NCBI GenBank assembly: GCA_001566295.1
Contig: KQ964245.1
Span: 687,524 to 751,523 of the forward strand
Direction of reading: 5' to 3'
From: Microdochium bolleyi
Lineage: Eukaryota; Ascomycota; Sordariomycetes; Xylariales; Microdochiaceae
Length of the DNA: 64,000 nt
Below the pieces are notes generated by a model. It did no database searches and was not told the DNA's origin. It saw only the letters and a program-made list of their open reading frames with translations. The stretch's first letter is position 1, and the number at the start of each line of letters is the position of its first letter. Shown in pieces: positions 33,901 to 42,924 of this stretch. Position numbers and translations under genes: made by a program.

Positions 33901-34849
33901 CCCCCCTCTCCGCCAGCCACAAAGCATGGCCTCCTTGGGTTACGAGCGAGGCGCGCCGGGATTGTTGCAGCCTCATAGCCCACGCCTCGACCTGCACACG
34001 CCGGAGGAGGATGAGAACGAGGAAGAGACACTCGGAGCTCGCAAAGCCCGGCTTCAGGCACGGGAAAAGTCTGACTCGGCACTTCCCGAGGCTCGACCTG
34101 TCAGCACCGCATTTTCGACGGAGTTGCTGACTGCATTCAAGGGCGATGAAGCGGAAACCATCTCCAAGGACAAGGAGCCTACAAAAGCAACTGAAGAGGA
34201 AGAGACTCTGGGACAGCGGCGCCGACGCCTGCAAGCAGAACGGGAGGCTCGCGAACAAGAAATGGGTGCGAATGGTATGCTTGGGATATCGGTGCAGAAC
34301 GATTCACTTCCTCTGAGACTGCCGAAGAAGCACTCGATGGCCGATGTCTTAGGTGCGCATGGAAACAGGGTTGTCTCCGACGATCCTCGTGCGATAGTCG
34401 AGAAGATGAAGGCGGCAGATGGCGAGCGCTACAAACAGGAACAGGATCGCAAGTTCGCTGCCTACCGGAGCCAGCTGCCGACAAATCTCAGCACCCCCAA
34501 TCTGCAGACGCCTGGCGGATACATGTCTGGTCGTTTCAACGACGGGACTGGTGGCGGGCTTGGCCAAGCTCGCTCGAGTATGGCTCTTGGATCGTACAAC
34601 GAACCGCAGCGACAGATTGGCAACCCATATCTCATGAATGCTGTCGCACCGATGCAGAATTACATGCAGCCAGGCTACAACCAGCAAGGATACGGCCAGC
34701 CTGGCTTCATGGCGCCAAGCTACAGCAACCCGGCATTGGGTGCTCCGGGCTTTGTCCCTGCGATGATGAATCCATATGGCATGAATATGGCGGGGCAGCC
34801 GCAGCCGTTGGATCGAGTTGAGCAATGGCGACAGAGTGTGCGGCAGTAA
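30908..34849 (+). CDS. Large disordered fungal protein with repeated EETLGxRxxRLQ motifs and a Q/G/Y-rich tail
   Basis: Single-exon frame of 1,313 aa; the ATG at 30908 is the first Met after a GTG-initiated extension of the same frame. The N-terminal half is Ser/Pro/Ala-rich and looks disordered. A very acidic run (about residues 850-880) precedes a helical segment ending in the ELQIRKQQQKLR stretch. Further on lie EDLPLGLILATKS and three related motifs: ENEPLSQRRNRLL, EEETLGARKARLQA and EEETLGQRRRRLQAERE. The last 80 residues are Gln/Gly/Tyr/Pro/Met-rich (QPGYNQQGYGQPGF), a prion-like composition. There is no membrane segment or catalytic motif. I recognise it only as a conserved hypothetical of filamentous fungi; a role in a cytoskeletal or condensate scaffold is a guess from composition. 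Reading is continuous and codon use resembles neighbouring genes. Confidence 0.85.
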   Translation: MAPGAPAYCQVAQDDEPTSLKHGAASPTSLSPAPSTSPMPLLPTAKTLTPLSMTSDDDLLHANSLKPIFEEDAADVPTSCRSHDGGAPTTTLYEPQARATAAAASAPTAPDGGTLQYEPVAPGRRTTNPITTETGLSHSPTFSPSAGTQSARHLSSSPPADASKPVAAPVPIRPQPSASLSIESSPGPAAAVAAAGAARARSATNSSNRNRLQSLSPESPSTSGIIQPHPIVRTASTKSVSLLHPAPDITLPRSRASSIARLEATAERLSMTSSIEDAIRDLHDEQKRIDSRRSSILAASVASATDGLEQPPPFPRQVSGTSSILEINNAARQGGYSPAAYVMSPASSIRSTTSRLRSGSTGLYKTTTLEDMEETHSPLSRHGPGKGSVHSVMSVGKPAVLTNIAELEPTALTQAAMDAADQLPELPTGDDSTLRIPPMDPADRTPNAHQFNDQTAMDYWDQAIADAKHEPAQEEHDEDARSIYAGSTCTYEQAERAFADFDGTHASPDVDNEDVAFMPSFEQVQQGRVSFLMPLDHDMHDEERDVPASNLPLSSQPQRLSAAARPKSYLDPDTGNTMLYYPARVPMMLNVPQRLSQKPKAETRNKRRTQVLTDMSDINRKSGMSWLPEFHNEPLMDPILDGATPASNVPPTAAEPEAITPELPSPSPRLEQAGETQPMLRENPPTMNDEARKSQMSLMPNADKRKSRMSNLGMLPPQLRASAFFDLPSETANLELKDGSATATLDSILDASAAAPVSAFTDHAFAGTLGSEVYGTEKKRKSTINRLSTADTLGVGDRRSRMHLRKPSALSRHSRLAESVRSGSLKSDGDRDDERTRLSESIDGRQREDRDSEDENDEEEGEEEEDEEELYQGPPTTLLAELQIRKQQQKLRTRAPAQAYPNGMYSTLLEMDAVAEVERRARKGKKINLAWEAPRAGDEGESDDEDLPLGLILATKSQGNLAAAVAELHRPMGLMEKREMEENEPLSQRRNRLLGPHAPPLRQPQSMASLGYERGAPGLLQPHSPRLDLHTPEEDENEEETLGARKARLQAREKSDSALPEARPVSTAFSTELLTAFKGDEAETISKDKEPTKATEEEETLGQRRRRLQAEREAREQEMGANGMLGISVQNDSLPLRLPKKHSMADVLGAHGNRVVSDDPRAIVEKMKAADGERYKQEQDRKFAAYRSQLPTNLSTPNLQTPGGYMSGRFNDGTGGGLGQARSSMALGSYNEPQRQIGNPYLMNAVAPMQNYMQPGYNQQGYGQPGFMAPSYSNPALGAPGFVPAMMNPYGMNMAGQPQPLDRVEQWRQSVRQ

Positions 34850-35611
34850 ATCTGGATATCTCCACGCTCGAGACTGTTCAGAATACATTGCGGCGCGGTC
34901 TGTAATAACATTGGGAAGCATTGCGCGAGGCGTTTGTTGTTTTATCGTGCTCAATCTTGGGCATCGTGGGCATTGGAGAGAAACAAATCATATACAAGGA
35001 TCCAGCATACGGCGGAAAGCGACTCAGCTTTTGGCGACTAGATTTTTCTTTGAAATAATACGAGCAGACTCATGACCATTTGCATACTTCTTTGGACAAC
35101 AAGATATTGCGATGACCTATAATCGCCATCAACCAGAACACAACTGCGTTGCGGGACACGTCGCGAGGCAACACACTTCGAACTGCGAATTCTCTCGCTT
35201 GTGTTGGAAGTGTTGCCCGGCCCTCGGATTTGCGTACACCCAACACTTTCACATTGCGATAGAAAATACCTTACGAGCTCATAACATAGCTAGAGAAAGT
35301 AGGCTTTTAACATCTTTAGATCTAATAGTGTTCTAAGAATCTACTTTCCATTGTCCCAGACACGAAAGATAATGTACAACTGGAGGACAGGTGCATTTGA
35401 GGTGAACAGAGAGATATATTAGACGCCTTTTGTATGTGTCGGAACAAGTCCTCGACCCGGGACAAAAACTTTGGTCGACACTGAACACGCCGAGACGAAT
35501 ATGTTCGTATATGGGATGTGGACAATTATTGATCTGCTCCTGACTTGGTGCTAGATATATCTGACGTTCCCGCAGAGGAAGGGAGGGGGTCAAGAACGCC
35601 CCGACCCGCCG
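34850..35611. other. Intergenic region between convergent genes
   Basis: AT-richer stretch of 0.76 kb with no supported gene. Both flanking genes end here. Confidence 0.5.
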
Positions 35612-36671
35612 TCACGGCTTCCCAAAGTTCATGACGTTCATGACGGCAATGACCACCGTGCCCGCGGACATGACAAGCGTGGGGATCGTGATGAGCAAGA
35701 GCTCCCGGCGGCCCTTGAGGCGCAGCCCGCCGCCGCCGCCGCCGTCGCCGCCGCCGCCACCTGGCTTCTCCTGGCTCTTCGTGCCCTCCCTGCCGCCGAG
35801 CACTATCTGCTTCTGAGCCTCGATGTCAAAGTCAATACTGGTGGCTTTCGTGTGGACGACGATGTGGTTGTCATGCGGGCGGGCTTCAATGTGTTTGCTT
35901 AGTGTGTGGGCGGCGGCAGAGCTCCTGTCACGGACGTGTTAGCGAGGACTGAGCGAGTGGTGTCGATGTGTTGCGGGGTCTACGTTTGAAAACACTAGCA
36001 AAGAATGAATACAGGTCGCCACTTACACTTCTCTGCCGTCGAGGCTGGTCTTGACAACGAGGAGCATCACGGACCCGTTGCGCGATCTGGTCTTGTTCCT
36101 CAGTCGCCTTGGTTGGTAGCGGACGAGGCTGGTTGCTGCAAAAGGCACGCCCGCTCGTCAGCACTTTGTCTAAAGACTTGGAAAGTGGACCACCCTTGCT
36201 CCGTTGTTGGAAGTTCGTGACCATGTCAGATAGAGATTACATACCTAACGGGCTTGCCCTCAGCGGCAGGCAGAGGGTCTGACTGCGGGAGTCGGAACTA
36301 CTGGAAGAGACATCTTTCACCCTCGTTATTGCCGCCGCTGCTGCTGCTGCTGGCGGCGGCAGCAACGCTGCGAGGCTACTCGTGGACCCCTGCTGACGCA
36401 AGCTGCTGTTGCTTCTGCCACCTTGAAGCGTCGTTGCTGTAGAATCGCTGCTCTTGCTGTCATTGTTGTGGTGGAACGACAGGTGGGATTGGATATCAGG
36501 CGAGGAGAGCGGCCAGGACAGGGACTCGACTGTGCTGTTGCTGCTGCTGCTGCTGCTGGCACTGTCCTGCGAGCCATGCCGCTGATAGCAGACATCGCCG
36601 CTAGATGAGTTGTCGTCCGCCAGGCGCCATGGCCATGTCGGCTCTGGTGCTGCAAGGACTGGATAAGGCAT
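35612..36671 (-). CDS. Hypothetical Ser-rich protein with a C-terminal membrane anchor
   Basis: Three exons join in phase on consensus sites: 36671-36245, 36135-36027 and 35924-35612 (282 aa from the Met at 36671). The first exon is dominated by Ser, Asn and Ala runs. Exon 2 (SLVRYQPRRLRNKTRSRNGS) and exon 3 (HIEARPHDNHIVVHTKATSIDF) look like folded-protein sequence. A glycine run is followed by a basic patch and a single C-terminal hydrophobic segment (LLLITIPTLVMSAGTVVIAV) close to the stop, a tail-anchored layout. No family is recognised. The true start is uncertain: the frame stays open further upstream and an additional exon ending at about 37045 (gtaagt donor) can be joined in phase. 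Confidence 0.5.
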
Positions 36672-38181
36672 GCTTTTGTGCTCGGAACCAAGGAACAGCC
36701 TCCGGACTGTTGCATTGTATCGCCGCGGGCAGAGAAATGATGTGTGACTGCAGTAGTACGAGACGCATATTCGCTTTGATATAGTCGATCCGCGGATCCA
36801 GGGATCCGCGCCCGAAAACGCCACCCGGGATCTGTGGCCATCACCCTCGCGGTCCAAGACGGGCTCTGACACGAAGACCGCCTTCGCCACGTCGTTGCTT
36901 GTCGTGTGTCTCAGTGGGAAAATGGCAAGACATCGTATAAGAGTCGCGAATGTGCACGGTATGGCTCGCTGACACTCCCCCGTCATGAAAGTATCATCGA
37001 CTGTGTTGAGGGAAGTCGGAGACTTACGAACCTATCTCTTGGCTGTCTCGCGGCAGTTGTACAGCCACCAACGTCTGAGCTCCACTCCGAGACACTTATG
37101 GTATTAGCCGCCACAGATGAAGGAGAAGGGTCTATCGCACTGCTGACCTTGAGGGGGGAAAGATAGGCTGCCGCAATGCAGAGCAACCTGGTCCGGAACG
37201 CTATCCGTGCAATTCTCGGGCAGCAGTCATGGCCCGCAAGTCCAGTCATGCGATATCTCGGCAGGACGACATGTGCACGCAGGTTGCACAAAAGTCCGTG
37301 TCGGCCAACGGCCACTTCGAGGTATCAAATCAGGGATCGCCAGCTCATGAGTCGAATTGTAATCTGATCCCTTGACTGCGCAGATCGCTGCATTGACGGG
37401 GCGCGAGCTCTCGAGGGGACACCCGACCCAGCTCTGCAAAAGTTCCGGGGTCTGCTGCCGCTGCTGCGGGCTTCTTCTCCCATGCAAGCGATATGTATTG
37501 GCCGATCAGCCCTAGCAGAGGTCATCACCACCAAGGCAAGGAGCATCGCGAGTAGCCAGATTTAGAGGACCCGTGGGGGTCTGCGAACACTCCCGACATG
37601 CTCTTATCCCTGGTACGGTCACCGTGAGACACTGCCTTCCTGAATTGGCCTCGTCCAGGGGAGGCAAAGTCAACAGTATCAGACCCTTCACGAACCGTCC
37701 ATGACGATCACTGTCTCGCAGGAACAAATGCGGCCTGCACCCCCAGTGCAGACGTAATCACTTGGGTAAATCTTTTCCAAAAAGTCATAAAACAGGGCGG
37801 AGAGAGCAAACTTGGCTGCCATTACCAGCCAGTCTTTCAAAACTGCCGACAGCTCCAATCAGCGGGCAAAGGGCCAATCACGAGCCATCTCATTGCCCGT
37901 TCTGGAAGTGCTCTGTTGGGGACCGAAGAATGTTCCCAACCTCCTTTTCCAAATCGAGTGGCAGCACTCACGACACCCGTAGCACTCAACACGCAGTCGA
38001 TGAGCACACAGCATGCGAGGAATTCTTCGCTCGTATTGGTTGTTGGGAGGCACCGCAAATCTGCGTTGTGCTAGGCTGAGCTTGTGTCTGGCCGTCACTT
38101 ACCCGTCAAAGGCCACGCAAACTCGTGAAAGGTGTACCGGCTGCTCGTAGCATATCCCTTGACATCTCAGATCAATCTCGT
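36672..38181. other. Region between the tail-anchored protein and mutY, 1.5 kb
   Basis: Probably promoter, leader or extra 5' exon(s) of the minus-strand hypothetical gene. A frame on the minus strand (about 37315-37045) ends at a consensus gtaagt donor and can be joined in phase to an acceptor at about 36986, but its protein has no recognisable character. Nothing else is supported. Confidence 0.35.
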
Positions 38182-40227
38182 CTATGACGATCCCGTCACC
38201 TCCTGCACAAGAGCAGCGCACTTCCTCATTCCAGTCCCCATGGACTCGTCGTCGATACTGCTCGTCCACCGTGCGCGGCCACCATCGGGACAACTGAGAA
38301 CCTCCACCCCTCCGCTGCTCTCCGTCAGCTCAAACAGATGTACGTGCATGCTGAGCTTGATGTGTGAGAACAGCCACGGTATCGTGCCTAGCTCGCCGAC
38401 ATGTCTGATCTGCAGCCGCGGATCACTGCCCTCAACGAGCAGCAGATCCTCAACGAACCGTCGAGCTTCCTCTTTCCGCTTCTTGGGGGTGTTGATGGTC
38501 GCCGCTTCCGCCGGGTCGATGATGCGGCTCGGCAGCTCCCACATGCCCGCGAGCAGGCCCTTGTCTGGCCTGCGGTGGATCAGGTAGCTTCCGTCGTGGC
38601 GGCGGACCGCACAGACGAGGGTCTCCTCCTCCCGCACCGCCTTCTTGACGGTCTTGAGCGGGAACTGCTTCGCGTAGTTTGCGACGCTCTCGAGGGCCGC
38701 GCCGCCGAGAGGCGTGTTCTTGACCGGCTCAACAGCCGGTTCGTCCGCTGCTGGGCTATCTTCAACCCCTTTCGTCTTCGTCTTGGTGAACGCAAAGGCA
38801 TGCAACAGGGACGTCTGCTTCTTCTGCGGTGTTTTTGTCTTCTGGTTCTTCTTGCTGGCCGGCTCTTTTTTCTTCAAGGAGAGATCGTCACCGTCACCGT
38901 CGCCCTCGATTGAAATCGCCAAGTCGGGGATCGCGCACAAGGAACATGCATCCTCAATGTCCACAATCTTGTTCGCAACCACCGCAGCAATTCCTCGCGA
39001 CTTTCCCTTCTCATTAGCGAGCACCAGCCCTTCCGAGTAAGCCCGACACGACGCGGTAATCGGGCACTTGTCGCAACTCGGCTTGGGCTGGCAGACAGTG
39101 CTCCCGAGCTCCATGAGAGCCTGTCCCCAGCGGCCCGGGCGGTCGCTCGGCAGCACTTCCCAGTCTTTCTCCCCCTCGTCAGTTTGTGCCTCGTTGCCGC
39201 TGACTTCCGGCGCATCTCGAGCTACCGCCTTGGCCAGCGCATCCGCGGCAGCCCAGAGCAGGTCGATGACCGCCTTATCCGACTTGACGTCCCCCAGCAG
39301 CCCGAGCTGCCGGCTCAGCACGCGCAGCACGTTGCCGTCCACCATGGGCGCCGCCCTGCCGAAGACGATGGCGGAGATGGCGCCTCCCGTGTACCTCCCC
39401 ACACCGGGCACCTTTGCCTGCAGGTCATCGGCCGCAGCCGGGAGGAGCCCGCGCATCTCGCCGTCTTTCGTGACGAGCTTGGCCGCCTCGTGGATCCTCG
39501 TCGCGCGGCTGTAGTAGCCCAGCCCGCGCCAGGCGGCGAGCACGTCGTCGGCGCTCGCGGCCGCGAGCTCGTGGATCGTCGGCCACTGCGCCATCCACTT
39601 GTTCCAGTAGTCGATGACCACGGCGACGCGGGTCTGCTGCAGCATGATCTCGCTGATCCACACCTCGTACGCGCGACGCTCGAGCTTGCCACGGAGCGCG
39701 GACTCGTCGGGTTCGGAGAAAGGATCGATCCAGGCTTTCCGCCAGGGCATCGAGCGGGCCGTCGAGACACCATCGAACCACGAGAGCAGCGACTGCCGGC
39801 CCTGCAGGCTGTCCAGCAGCACTGGTCTGTGATACGAGACTGCATGCCGGCGGTCTGGCACAGAGCATGGATCCGTGCTGCTGCTGCACGCTGGCTGGGA
39901 AGAACAGGGAGGGCCGAAGAGACGCCTATGGAGGTCTGCTTGAGCAGCTGCCGTTGTCTTGGTACGCTTGGGCTTCGGGGCCGCGGTCCTCGCAGGAACC
40001 ACCTTGGTACCTTTCGGAGGCGCAGCTTTCCCGTCAGGGCTTTCGGACCGTGTGCGGACAGAGGCAATGGACTGCACTCTTGGCCGCTTCCGAGTTGGGG
40101 GTGGCGGTGAGTTGTCCTCTGCTGTGTCGTCAAAGTCGCTCTCAGACTTGGCCCTCGGTGACGAGTCTGGTGATTCCGACAAAGCCTTCACCAGCGGGCG
40201 CGGAACCACACGAGCTGACCGTCTCAT
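38182..40227 (-). CDS. A/G-specific adenine DNA glycosylase (MutY/MUTYH homologue)
   Basis: Base-excision repair enzyme removing adenine opposite 8-oxoguanine, in nucleus and probably mitochondria. Single exon, 681 aa from the ATG at 40227; the frame continues upstream only through non-ATG codons. The N-terminal 130 residues are basic and disordered. The HhH-GPD core includes SEIMLQQTRV with catalytic Glu193, the helix-hairpin-helix VPGVGRYTGGAI, and PMVDGNVLRVLSR with catalytic Asp297. A 4Fe-4S loop follows with cysteines 379, 385, 388 and 394 (C-X5-C-X2-C-X5-C; the textbook spacing starts X6). A Lys-rich insertion (KKKEPASKKNQKTKTPQKKQ) separates it from the C-terminal NUDIX-like 8-oxoG recognition domain (ETLVCAVRRHDGSYLIHRRP ... 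GLLAGMWELPSRI). An inverted ACGCG hairpin lies about 110 nt upstream. Confidence 0.95.
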   Translation of the reverse strand: MRRSARVVPRPLVKALSESPDSSPRAKSESDFDDTAEDNSPPPPTRKRPRVQSIASVRTRSESPDGKAAPPKGTKVVPARTAAPKPKRTKTTAAAQADLHRRLFGPPCSSQPACSSSTDPCSVPDRRHAVSYHRPVLLDSLQGRQSLLSWFDGVSTARSMPWRKAWIDPFSEPDESALRGKLERRAYEVWISEIMLQQTRVAVVIDYWNKWMAQWPTIHELAAASADDVLAAWRGLGYYSRATRIHEAAKLVTKDGEMRGLLPAAADDLQAKVPGVGRYTGGAISAIVFGRAAPMVDGNVLRVLSRQLGLLGDVKSDKAVIDLLWAAADALAKAVARDAPEVSGNEAQTDEGEKDWEVLPSDRPGRWGQALMELGSTVCQPKPSCDKCPITASCRAYSEGLVLANEKGKSRGIAAVVANKIVDIEDACSLCAIPDLAISIEGDGDGDDLSLKKKEPASKKNQKTKTPQKKQTSLLHAFAFTKTKTKGVEDSPAADEPAVEPVKNTPLGGAALESVANYAKQFPLKTVKKAVREEETLVCAVRRHDGSYLIHRRPDKGLLAGMWELPSRIIDPAEAATINTPKKRKEEARRFVEDLLLVEGSDPRLQIRHVGELGTIPWLFSHIKLSMHVHLFELTESSGGVEVLSCPDGGRARWTSSIDDESMGTGMRKCAALVQEVTGSS

Positions 40228-40721
40228 TGTTTCCAAGTTCAGAAGAGCAATCGCTGTGCTCGCCAAACTACATGTATATGACTAGAATTATCTTGTCGTT
40301 GTCGAAGTGACGGTTCGTACTTTCTTTGTCGAGCATGTCGCGTCTGAAGACGCGACGTGCGCTAAGCCGAATTAGGACCACTTAAAGATTGTCCATCCAG
40401 GCGAGCACTTGTTGGCATCATAGCTGAGATCGAGACGTGTATCGCTCGCAGAAAGCATTCGCGGCCGGGAGCCTACGAGACACGACGAGCCTGCTGTATC
40501 CTGTGTAGTCTGAGCAGCAGCGCACTGTGAGTGCGACGTGCGCGCAAGAGAACTTTGACGGCAACGGCGACACTTCGAATGCGACTCTGCGCAGGGCCCA
40601 TCTACGCTTTGAATAGAACCTTCGCGTCCTGCATAATAAAAGGGGTATATTGCATGGCTAAACGAGAAAATGATCAAACATATAACCAGCAATGCATCGT
40701 CCCAGCATTCTCCTCATCCTC
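40228..40721. other. mutY promoter region
   Basis: 494 nt between the mutY start and the stop of the next minus-strand gene. It carries the GTCGCGTC/GACGCGAC hairpin (40337-40356) and further CGCGC-type sequence. No open frame is supported. Confidence 0.55.
40337..40356. promoter_or_regulatory. Inverted-repeat MCB-like element in the mutY promoter
   Basis: GTCGCGTC-TGAA-GACGCGAC: a perfect 8-nt inverted repeat with a 4-nt loop. Each arm contains ACGCG, the core of the MluI cell-cycle box bound by MBF (Mbp1/Swi6-type) factors, which drive S-phase and DNA repair genes in fungi. It lies about 110 nt upstream of the mutY ATG. Binding is inferred from the motif. Confidence 0.4.
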
Positions 40722-42924
40722 TCAGGGCGACTGCTCCATGGCAGCCACCGTCTGAGCCAAGGTAGCAAACTTCCTCTTCCAGAACTCTGCGGCAGCCCCG
40801 ACACCGCCGTTCGACCCATCTTCTGAGTCCCCGGCCGTCTCACTTCCACCACTAATGCTGCTGGCCCGGCGCCCGTCCTGATGCTGCTCCCGCTGAAAGA
40901 CCTTCTTCCATCTTGAATGTGGTATAACATCGTCGTGGGAGAACTTCCCCACTATCTCGCCATATCTCATTTCCCATCGGCAATCGTATCGGGTGTAGTC
41001 CGTCGCAACCTCAAGCCTTTGTATCGTCAGACCAGATTTCCGTTTCCTGGCCCCCTCGCTTCGGCTGTTTCGTTCGTCATCATTCGCGAGAAGGCCTGTG
41101 TGCCCAATGCCGCCGGCCCAACTGCCGATCAAAAGGCCAGACAAGCTCATCAAGAACGCTTCGTCGCTTTGCGCACGCCGCCGAAGGCCACTGATAATTG
41201 CTGTTACGAGAGCTCGAACTTCTTCCATGTCTTCGGGCGGCGCCGTGAGCTGTCCATTGGGGTCGAGCCACGTTGCAGTGAGGAGCCGCATCATGAGGAG
41301 CGACTCTACCTCGTCGCAGTTCGTAGTGTCCCTGCCAGAGCCAGTTGAGGCAATGACCGACTGCCGAGCCATGCTCAACCCTGTCTGAGCACCATTTGTG
41401 GCTGAAAGCAGCGAGCTTTGGGGCGAAGATCTGTAGCCATTTGCGGCCGAGCCTGACGTGCTCAGGCTCCGATACTGAGCTTTGGGTGACATGCCAAAGC
41501 GCCCGTTTGTTTGCTGGTGCTGCTGCATGCCGTTTTGTAGTGAGCGCTGCCTCGCATGTGATGTGCTCCTGCTGGGTTGTGCAAAAGCCGGTGGTGGCGT
41601 GATGACGACTGGAGGCGCGGGCGCGGGCGGTGTCGCCAGGCGGACCGATCCTCCTTGTCGCTCGGGGACCTGCAAGGACAAGCGATTCGGCCGTGCTGGC
41701 CTCGAAGTCTGGGCGCTTGGTATGGGCACATGACTTGCTGGCAGGACTACCACGGGAGGTAGTACGGTTTCTGGTGAGAGTTCTTCAACTGATGCCAACG
41801 CTGGCGGCGACTGTGAAAGCGCTTTGCGCTCCTCGGGAGAACTATCGAGCCGGCTGCGAGCGAAGTCCGGATGCGCGGACATGGGCTCCGATAACTTGTT
41901 GCTCGTTGGGGGACGGCCTCTTCCTCTGTTGTTTGTGTTCGTATTGCTCCTCCAGGCAGATGAGACCACTTTTGCTCCATGGCGGCGGGGATTCACTCGT
42001 GCTCTCGATGGAGTGATGGCCGACTGTGGCTCAATCGGATCGCCCCAGAACGCAGTTCCCGGAGCCATAGCTGATTGCGGGAACGCTGACATCGAGCCAT
42101 CTCCATGCCACGGATATGCTGATTGGGGTATCTGCATGTGGTTCTGCCTTCCGGAATGGACAGGAGGAAACACGAACGCGCGTGCACCAGCCGGGTGAGC
42201 TGTCCATGGATCCATGCTACCCGCATCAGACATGAGACTAGGCGACCGTAACCTGGCCCGTTGAGCGGGCGAGTTGGACAGGTCGTCCTCAGGTTTCCTG
42301 CGCCCTCTTTTGGGCTTGATGTGCGGGAGCAGTGCTCGTAGAGCCATGTCGTCCTCAGCAGCGACGCCATCTCGGCCCTCGTCGCATATTGGATTAGCGC
42401 CGGCAGGAACATGTGTCCAGTACACATGTTCATTGCCCATCAGGAAGTCAAAGAAAGCGTCGACATGCAGGGCATGCATCCAGCGCTGTCGTGATGTCAG
42501 TGAGGAAGCTATCGCAAGCGTGTTGCCCCTCCCAGAGCATTCGTGATTTGCTCACCTTGAGTCTGACGGCATACTGCTGGATCTTCTGGACGCTCTCTCC
42601 CTTTTCCTGATCAGGAGGGTCGACGCCCAGCTTGACGACGAGTTCAGCCCAAGTCTTGAGCTCCTTTGCATCCAGCTGCTTGATGAGCCCAAAGAGTACA
42701 AAAGTGCTAAAGGACTTGCCACCACTCTTTGGCAGACTGCGGAAAGCCTCGCGCAGCGTATCGGTAGCGGCGCTCGTGGGGACAGCGGGGTTGCAATATA
42801 AGATGAAGAGGACGAAGGCGTCCTCGATATCGTCCTCCGAGACCTGCGTCCTGGGTAGTGCTCGCGGCGGTTGTGGTGCCGCAGTCTGGCCTGTGCTGTT
42901 GGCCGATGGGACATTCACGGCCAT
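40722..42924 (-). CDS. ARS-binding protein 2-like (Abp2 family)
   Basis: Two exons, 42924-42556 and 42485-40722, join in phase 0 across a 70-nt intron (710 aa). The N-terminal region (about residues 25-165) contains DDIEDAFVLFILYCNP, PKSGGKSFSTFVLFGLI, ELKTWAELVVKLGV and RWMHALHVDAFFDFLMG. I recognise this as the conserved block of the fungal Abp2 (ARS-binding protein 2) family, named from the fission yeast protein that binds replication origins. A long Pro/Ser/Arg-rich disordered middle follows, then a second conserved-looking part (DEVESLLMMRLLTATWLDPNGQL, YDCRWEMRYGEIVGKF). The end carries a helical FWKRKFATLAQTVAAMEQ. DNA binding in filamentous fungi is by family name only. The gene shares a 1.2-kb divergent promoter with the peroxisomal carrier. 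Confidence 0.82.

Noticed and set aside
36237..36986. Full upstream part of the minus-strand frame as coding
   Set aside because: Residues before the Met at 36671 do not look like protein, and the join to a still earlier exon rests only on one donor and one acceptor.
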